This document shows, piece by piece, positions 53,247-58,417 of a DNA stretch of 58,417 nt. The DNA is from Pseudomonas fulva NBRC 16637 = DSM 17717 (GTDB taxonomy: Bacteria; Pseudomonadota; Gammaproteobacteria; Pseudomonadales; Pseudomonadaceae), in contig NZ_BBIQ01000027.1 in the NCBI RefSeq assembly GCF_000730565.1, positions 1-58,417 on the forward strand, given 5' to 3'. Position 1 is the first letter of the stretch, and every line of letters starts with the position of its first letter. The position numbers and the translations under genes were made by a program. The notes below the pieces were generated by a model. The model saw only the letters and a program-made list of their open reading frames with translations, made no database searches and was not told where the DNA came from.

Positions 53247-54014
53247 TCAGTCGTACATCGCCTTCTTCTTCCAGGTCTCTTCGTCGTCGGTTTTCAAGCC
53301 TTCGGTCAGCTCGTTATCTTCGTCCTCGGTCGGCGCCAGCTGATCCAGCACTTGGGCATTCACCCGCGCCAGCAGTTTTTCAAGATACGTCAGCTGCTCT
53401 TCGTAGACCTTGGGCTCCGGTTGCTTGCGCAGGTACTGCACGCCCCGTTCGAACGCCAGGCGAGCCTGGCCGGGCTGCTCGTTCTGCAAGGCCTGTTGGC
53501 CGAGGTTGTTGAAGAACTCGATGTGCAGCAATACCAGGATGTGGCGGATTTCCTTGAGCCAGTGCTTGGCTTCCAGAGCAGGTAGAAAGCCTTCTTGCGC
53601 GGCGCGGGTGATCTGGTTGTGCAAGGCTTCGAGCAGAAACCGCACGTCCTTGGCCTTGGCTTCGGTCAGGATCGGGCTGGGTGGGTTGTTGACCGGTATC
53701 TGCTCGCCTTTGGCGATCAGCGCTTCAACTTCGGCGATGCGCGCCTTGATGTCGGCATTGTGCTTGTCCAGGGCAAGCTGACGCTGGTTGACGTTCAGCT
53801 CCAGCCGGGTCAGCAGCAATTTCAGCCCAGGGGTCATGTACTGGCCGGGGAAGGTTTCACTGATTTCGCCACAGCGACGCAGGCGATCGGCCAGTTCTAT
53901 CTTCAATCGAGCGCGCTCGAGCTTGCCGTTCTCGACCACGTTATTGAGGTAGCCAATCAGAATCAGCAGTGCGATACCCGCCACGACGAGCAGGGTGATC
54001 AGAAGTGGTGTCAC
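53247..54014 (-). CDS. Membrane-anchored coiled-coil protein of unknown function
   Basis: The 255-residue protein has one N-terminal membrane helix (about 3-24), a long coiled coil (about 28-110), a helical domain (130-220) that may contain TPR-like helices, and an acidic C-terminal tail (PTEDEDNELTEG). I do not recognise the family. The start is GTG at 54014. It is convergent with the fRMsr gene. Confidence 0.75.
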   Translation of the reverse strand: MTPLLITLLVVAGIALLILIGYLNNVVENGKLERARLKIELADRLRRCGEISETFPGQYMTPGLKLLLTRLELNVNQRQLALDKHNADIKARIAEVEALIAKGEQIPVNNPPSPILTEAKAKDVRFLLEALHNQITRAAQEGFLPALEAKHWLKEIRHILVLLHIEFFNNLGQQALQNEQPGQARLAFERGVQYLRKQPEPKVYEEQLTYLEKLLARVNAQVLDQLAPTEDEDNELTEGLKTDDEETWKKKAMYD

Positions 54015-54236
54015 CGTGAATGCCTCATGAAATGGATTGCATCATTGAGTGTAGGGGCGAGGTTGCGTAAACCCTGACAGCCTGTGTTCATTATCGGCCG
54101 CATGCCCAGTGGCTGAATGCTGGCATATTTACGCTGCGCTGACGTCAGAAATTCAGCTCGGGCTTCGTTTAGCGCCTGCGCAAGCTGGGGCGGCAGGGCG
54201 GGAAGTCATTGATTTAAATAAATTTCTACAAAAGGG

Positions 54237-54265
54237 TTGACGGCCTATCCATCCCTCCATAGAAT
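54237..54265 (+). promoter_or_regulatory. Strong promoter of the tRNA array
   Basis: TTGACG (54237-54242), a 17-base spacer and TAGAAT (54260-54265), followed by GCGCGCC, a GC-rich discriminator of the type that makes stable-RNA promoters sensitive to ppGpp. The first tRNA begins 75 bases on. The other bases of 54015-54339 hold no gene I can see. Confidence 0.85.
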
Positions 54266-54339
54266 GCGCGCCACTTGCAGCGTAAAGCACACAGCAGAAC
54301 GCAGCAGGGAGTGAAAGCAGGCAGCAATGCCAGCAGCGT

Positions 54340-54415
54340 GTCCCCTTCGTCTAGTGGCCTAGGACACCGCCCTTTCACGGCGGTAACAGGGGTTCGAGTC
54401 CCCTAGGGGACGCCA
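54340..54415 (+). tRNA. tRNA-Glu (TTC anticodon), copy 1
   Basis: GTCCCCT/AGGGGAC acceptor stem, loop CTTTCAC with TTC at 54374-54376, T arm CAGGGGTTCGAGTCCCC, and encoded CCA. It is identical to the copy at 54588. Confidence 0.97.
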
Positions 54416-54419
54416 TATT

Positions 54420-54495
<76 letters not shown>

Positions 54496-54587
54496 GTTTC
54501 TCCGGCAGTGCCTCGCGGCGCGGCAGGAAAAGAAAATCCAGTCTGGATCGTGAGGTTCATGTACTGGTGCACTGAAAAGTGTTGTGT

Positions 54588-54663
54588 GTCCCCTTCGTCT
54601 AGTGGCCTAGGACACCGCCCTTTCACGGCGGTAACAGGGGTTCGAGTCCCCTAGGGGACGCCA
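54588..54663 (+). tRNA. tRNA-Glu (TTC anticodon), copy 2
   Basis: Identical to the first copy, with TTC at 54622-54624. It lies 92 bases after the first tRNA-Gly and two bases before the next. Confidence 0.97.
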
Positions 54664-54665
54664 TT

Positions 54666-54741
<76 letters not shown>

Positions 54742-54826
54742 GTTTGAATACTGTGGCGTCTATGCGGTGCAGTGGTGGTGAAGGTCGTATCGGCGCTTCA
54801 CGCCAAGGGTTGTAAAGCTTCACTTT

Positions 54827-54902
<76 letters not shown>

Positions 54903-54942
54903 AATATCGGTCTACAGCATCCTTTGGGCTCGTAGATTATCG

Positions 54943-54968
54943 AAAAAAGACGCTTCGGCGTCTTTTTT
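54943..54968 (+). terminator. Terminator of the tRNA array
   Basis: AAAAAAGACGC-TTCG-GCGTCTTTTTT, an 11-bp stem with a stable TTCG loop and T run, starting 41 bases past the last tRNA. Confidence 0.95.
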
Positions 54969-55350
54969 CGTTTCAGTGCAGCCTGCCTGAGTCCATCAAA
55001 AGCCACGAATGCTAAGTACGTTTTTGAGTATAGCGATTGTGGGTATTTGGCCTAGCGCATTGATGGCGGGGCGGGGCTAGGGCGCTGGCATCAATGTACG
55101 TCTACTCGGTCTTGCGAGACATGAAGATGTGCGCGCGCCATTGATCGACACCGCTGTCCGCCAGGCGTAATCCACTGGCAAGCACCGCACCCCCACAAGC
55201 ACCAATGGGCCGGCACTGTTCGTGTGTGCCAGGCAGGGGCACCTCGTTTCTATTGGCTGGGCAAGCGAGCCAAGATCTTGATGACATTGGCCCCAAGCGT
55301 GAGTGGCAAAGGTACCGAGGTTCGCGTATCCGGCAAATTGCCGGGTTGAC
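54969..55350. other. No intact gene; possible decayed coding sequence
   Basis: Short frames without family resemblance cover this stretch on both strands. On the minus strand two segments in different frames look protein-like: one ending LGANVIKILARLPSQ, stop near 55251, and one ending WRAHIFMSRKTE, stop at about 55102. They could be the frameshifted remains of a gene that followed the PAAR gene. I cannot assign a family. Confidence 0.35.
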
Positions 55351-55614
55351 TCAGCGATGGACGCTGCCGTGTGAGGCACTGGCTATCAAGCTTGCCCCGC
55401 ACGCAGTCTTCATGCCGTCGAGCGCGACGGGCACGCCGTTAACGCGGTAGGTGCCACTACCCTCGATGATGGGGAATTCGCCCTTGCATAGCGGGCAGAA
55501 CACCATGTTGCTTTTGCCGGCCATAGGTTTGCCGTTGAGGTTAGTGTGAGGGATGGAACTAACAACTGTTCCCCCGTGGTCGGTCATGTCGCCGAGTCGA
55601 ACTATTTTCTTCAT
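55351..55614 (-). CDS. PAAR domain protein
   Basis: An 87-residue protein with the PAAR fold signature: KKIVRLGDMTDHGGTVVSS at the N-terminus, FCPLCKGEFPIIEG in the middle and YRVNGVPVALDGMKTACGA near the end. PAAR proteins form the sharp tip on VgrG of the type VI secretion spike and carry effectors. It lies downstream of the rhs/immunity pair on the same strand, suggesting one delivery module. No vgrG or T6SS core gene is in the window. Confidence 0.88.
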   Translation of the reverse strand: MKKIVRLGDMTDHGGTVVSSIPHTNLNGKPMAGKSNMVFCPLCKGEFPIIEGSGTYRVNGVPVALDGMKTACGASLIASASHGSVHR

Positions 55615-55981
55615 TGTGGTTAAGTTCCTGTTTGTTGAGGGGGCTGAATCCGGTGTTTGGTTTTAATTCGTGAGCTCGCTTTTACGTCTAAGTAAAAAAT
55701 TTACGGGTAGGTGTTGAGGTAATCGTGGGGCCTAGGTTTTAGGTGGGCTTAATAAAGTATCACTTGAGGGTTTGGGGTTGTCGGGAGTTTAATGCCTTGT
55801 CTTGGGGGCGCCTCCTGAAATTGCCAAAATATGGGGCTGCTGAGTTTTCTCTTAAAACGGTCTGGGTATGCAGGGCTGAAGAACGCAATATCCTCTCTGT
55901 CGTCGCATCCTAGTTAATTGGGGGTGTTTTTAAAAGCTCGCCAGTCTATAGGTTGCACCTGTGGACTGGCGAAAATAAAAA
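55615..55981. other. AT-rich gap between the PAAR and immunity genes
   Basis: About 365 bases of lower GC with no credible ORF. It holds the terminator at 55939-55971 and presumably the promoter of the PAAR gene. The base composition differs from the core genome to the left. Confidence 0.4.
55939..55971 (-). terminator. Terminator after the immunity gene
   Basis: On the minus strand CGCCAGTC and GACTGGCG form an exact 8-bp stem, with an inner AGGT/ACCT pairing, followed by AGCTTTTAAAAAC. It starts 11 bases past the stop of the immunity gene. Confidence 0.7.
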
Positions 55982-56368
55982 TCAGTCTTTTGTCGTCAGT
56001 CCTTCAAGAGGAATTCCTTCTGAGATAATAACTTCGTTTTTGCATGGTGTAGGTGCTCGATCAAAAAGCGAGCGATACAATAAATCTAAATACTCTGGCT
56101 TGTTCTTGACTTCGTCAAGAGGTACTTCGTGTGGCACTAGTTGGCGCCAATATTTTTCATGATTGCACGTGGATATAATGTATTCGAGGCAGTCGGAGAT
56201 ATTTGATTTGGTTTTAGGGCCAAATTGCTCAAGCGTTAGGCGCATTAGTCGGAACAGGGTAGCCCTATCTTTGTTTTCATTTATTTGAAATGCGCTAAGC
56301 TCATCATCCGTCATCGAGATTAAAGGGTAATATAGGTAGTGGATGTAACTAATATTAACTGTTTTCAT
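55982..56368 (-). CDS. Probable immunity protein for the Rhs toxin
   Basis: A 128-residue, mostly helical, soluble protein (starts MKTVNISYIHYLYYPLISMT; no signal peptide). I do not recognise the family. Its ATG overlaps the rhs TGA (ATGA), codon use is AT-richer than the core genes, and it is followed by its own terminator. Position directly after a polymorphic toxin tip is the standard place for the cognate immunity gene. A cytoplasmic location would fit a toxin that acts on RNA or another cytoplasmic target. Confidence 0.7.
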   Translation of the reverse strand: MKTVNISYIHYLYYPLISMTDDELSAFQINENKDRATLFRLMRLTLEQFGPKTKSNISDCLEYIISTCNHEKYWRQLVPHEVPLDEVKNKPEYLDLLYRSLFDRAPTPCKNEVIISEGIPLEGLTTKD

Positions 56369-58417
56369 GGGAGTTTTGGATATGCTGTTAAGATGTTGTT
56401 GTTTCTCCGGACTATTACAGCAGTCGCTGTTTCTTGTCGGCTCCCGCCGCCTGCCCGGTATCCTTCACCAATTATACGATTCATGTTGAGAATTGCACTA
56501 TTGCTGCCATTGGTGTTCATTTGTGCATTTCCACGTTGAATTGCGTCCAGTTGGTCAATATTGCTTAAGAATCGTGTGGAGTCTGTCGGTTTTGGATTTT
56601 TTATACATGGGCAATCTGGCGGTATGTCCGTGATCGCCCTATGCTCTTGTTGAGATAGAGTGGTGCCTGCGCCGTGTCGAGAGTTTGCGTGCCCGCCTCC
56701 TTTGCTATCAATGTTCTGAAGTATAGCTCCTGCTCGTCGATTTGCTTTATTGCCTGCTAGTCCGAGCGGATCTACCCATGAAAGAGGGTTGGCGCCGTAG
56801 GAATAAGTATTAAGTCCGCCAATGAAGCCAATCGGGTCTTTTGCAGTAAAACGGCCTGCCTCGGGACCGTAATAGCGATAGCGGTTGTAATGAAGACCAG
56901 TTTCAACGTCGAAGTACTGGCCTTGGAAGCGTATGGCATTGTCGATCTTGAGCAGCTCGGTGTTGTTACTTCGCTTTTCATCAGTAAATCCCCACGCTTT
57001 ATAGGTTCCGCTCCATGCAATATTGCCGTCCTCATCCGTCATTTCCATGGGCGTACCGAGCTGATCGCACTGGTACCAGGGAAACGTGCCTACCAGCGTT
57101 GGATTTGGCTTGTGCAGCCATACTGGATCTCGATCAATGTCGTAGTGGTCGCCGTAGGTAGGTTGTGGTAACAAATCGAGCGTCGAATTGATCACCGCCT
57201 GCGCCACGGGAACGAATGTCTCAGGTTCAAACACGTAGTGGGTGGTACTACCACCCCGTTCCTCCCGGTCACGACACTCCGTTGCGAGCGTGTCACCTTC
57301 CCAGGTGAACCAGGTGAACCCACAGCCCAGTTCTTCATCCCGCTGCCGTCGAGCGTTTTCGTTCCATATCGGACCTGCCTGCGGGCGATCCCTGTACTTG
57401 GAGCGAGAGTTCTTGTAGAGACGACGGCCAAGTGCGTCATACGCGAAATCGACAATCAGCCGGTCATCTTCGTACCTTCGTAGCCGGTTGTAGAGGTCCC
57501 AGGTGAAGTGGCCTGCTTTGCCATTCTCGATTCGCTCCAGCAGGTTGCCGCGCTCGTCGTAGCGATACTGTGTCCCGCAGTAGCTGCGCAGTATGTTGTC
57601 GCGGATCTTGCGTGGTGAATGCGGATTAGGCCCAGGTGGTGCCTGAGGGTCGAGCAGGTTGCTCGCTGGGTCAAAGGCAAAAAGCTCCTTGTCATAGTTG
57701 AGCCTGGCTTCGAGCAGCCGCCCCACGGGATCGTATCGGTATCGGAGGTCCCCGCGATTCAGGTCATTGATATGAGTGAGCTGGCCAGCCTCGTCGTACC
57801 GATAGCTGCGCATGGCGATGCGCTTGGTAGCGCCGTGGTGTGCCAATGTCTGTTCGAGCAATTGGCCGTTCGGAGTCCAAGTCTGGCGTTGTACCAGGCC
57901 ATTGCCCTGCTCCCGGCCAATTTCCCGATGCAGATCATCGCGTTGGTAGTTGAGCAGTTCACGGTCGTCAAATTTCAGCCCCAGCAGATGACCGCTTCCA
58001 TAGGTCAGCCAGCTGACCCGGTGGCCGTCAGGCCGGGTGGTGGCGATGCGCAGATTAAGCGCGTCGTATTCATGGGTGAACACCGCGACCTTCGGCTGCT
58101 GCATGTAGTTGAAGTGCTGGTGTTCACGGGTGTTGTTACCCGCCGCGTCATAGAACCACTGCAGCTTGCAGGCTTGGTTCTCGGCGAGTAGCAAGCGGCC
58201 ATTGCCGTCATAGGCGAAGGTTTCGGTTTCCCAAACTTTGCCACCGCGTTCGCCCGCGCTGCTCTCGACCAGACGGCCCATTGGGTCGTATTCGAAGTGG
58301 GTGATACGGTCACCATCGAGGCGCCTGGTTGGTAAGTCACTGCTGTTGTCGTAGAGATAGTCGATAGCCTCCTTGTCGAAGCCCGTCTCTCTGATCAAGC
58401 GACCCACGGGGTCGTAC
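56365..58417 (-). CDS. Rhs-family polymorphic toxin, C-terminal part (runs off the window)
   Basis: The last 680 or so residues of an Rhs protein; the 5' part lies beyond the edge. YD repeats (YRYDEAGQLTHI, FAYDALGRRLYK, YDPMGRLVE) fill most of it. The conserved core end has CDQLGTPMEMTD and RFQGQYFDVETGLHYNRYRYY, then GRFTAKDPIGFIGG and VDPLGL, after which Rhs proteins cleave themselves. The remaining about 130 residues are the toxin tip, with RHGAGTTLSQQEHR, DSTRFLSNIDQL and a final ILTAYP. The tail resembles RNase-like toxin ends (BECR or RNase A-like folds), which is inference. GC drops at the tip. Confidence 0.9.
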   Translation of the reverse strand, partial: YDPVGRLIRETGFDKEAIDYLYDNSSDLPTRRLDGDRITHFEYDPMGRLVESSAGERGGKVWETETFAYDGNGRLLLAENQACKLQWFYDAAGNNTREHQHFNYMQQPKVAVFTHEYDALNLRIATTRPDGHRVSWLTYGSGHLLGLKFDDRELLNYQRDDLHREIGREQGNGLVQRQTWTPNGQLLEQTLAHHGATKRIAMRSYRYDEAGQLTHINDLNRGDLRYRYDPVGRLLEARLNYDKELFAFDPASNLLDPQAPPGPNPHSPRKIRDNILRSYCGTQYRYDERGNLLERIENGKAGHFTWDLYNRLRRYEDDRLIVDFAYDALGRRLYKNSRSKYRDRPQAGPIWNENARRQRDEELGCGFTWFTWEGDTLATECRDREERGGSTTHYVFEPETFVPVAQAVINSTLDLLPQPTYGDHYDIDRDPVWLHKPNPTLVGTFPWYQCDQLGTPMEMTDEDGNIAWSGTYKAWGFTDEKRSNNTELLKIDNAIRFQGQYFDVETGLHYNRYRYYGPEAGRFTAKDPIGFIGGLNTYSYGANPLSWVDPLGLAGNKANRRAGAILQNIDSKGGGHANSRHGAGTTLSQQEHRAITDIPPDCPCIKNPKPTDSTRFLSNIDQLDAIQRGNAQMNTNGSNSAILNMNRIIGEGYRAGGGSRQETATAVIVRRNNNILTAYPKLP

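Noticed and set aside
55077..55379. 100-codon minus-strand ORF beside the PAAR gene
   Set aside because: It overlaps the PAAR stop, has biased composition and lacks a ribosome site; at most a decayed remnant.

Overview
The window looks like a chromosomal segment of a GC-rich fluorescent pseudomonad, most likely of the Pseudomonas putida group. The evidence is the gene order and the protein families: pyrF; a chemoreceptor followed by benE, a GST and folE; prmB-aroC; earP-efp; deaD; tpm-htpX-alaA-msrB-gpx with a SagS-like kinase; and a tRNA-Glu/tRNA-Gly array. Highly palindromic REP/BIME repeats also recur between genes. The species call rests on memory of these genomes and on no database search.

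Layout. Bases 1-720 hold no credible gene. They carry a probable terminator, one REP and a striking C-rich, G-poor leader in front of a ComEA-like DNA-binding protein. From 1.1 to 10.3 kb are a DUF2897 protein, pyrF, two oxidoreductases, a chemoreceptor, a BenE transporter, a GST, a glutaredoxin-like protein, folE and an Smr-domain protein. From 10.5 to 20.5 kb are an isochorismatase-like hydrolase, prmB, an alpha/beta hydrolase, aroC, an MFS transporter translationally coupled to a degenerate acireductone-dioxygenase-like cupin, DUF3509 and ankyrin proteins, and a ZIP transporter. From 20.5 to 28.5 kb are an LTA-synthase-like sulfatase, RraB, a c-type cytochrome preceded by a possible 31-residue membrane peptide, a glutamine amidotransferase, corA, plsC and a crotonase. 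A tRNA-Ser(GGA) lies at 28.7 kb.

From 29 to 41 kb are a TonB-dependent receptor, MFS/LysR and TauE/LysR divergent pairs, a GreA-like factor, earP-efp (EF-P arginine-32 rhamnosylation), an OhrR-like repressor with no ohr beside it, and a class II DAHP synthase. From 41.3 to 54 kb are a spermidine-synthase-like protein, a DEAD-box helicase with a strongly structured leader, a DODA dioxygenase, tpm, htpX under a probable sigma-32 promoter, alaA, and a redox-repair group (msrB, gpx, free methionine-R-sulfoxide reductase) around a SagS-like hybrid kinase and a DUF815 ATPase.

The last 4 kb are different. Behind one strong stable-RNA promoter sits a Glu-Gly-Glu-Gly-Gly tRNA array, ending in a terminator. 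Beyond it is a poorer-GC accessory region: a PAAR protein, a probable immunity gene, and the 3' two kilobases of an Rhs toxin gene that runs off the window. The Rhs tip after the DPLGL motif is a distinct domain of about 130 residues, possibly an RNase. Its stop codon overlaps the start of the adjacent small gene, giving a toxin-immunity module probably delivered by a type VI secretion system encoded elsewhere. No insertion sequence or CRISPR array was seen.
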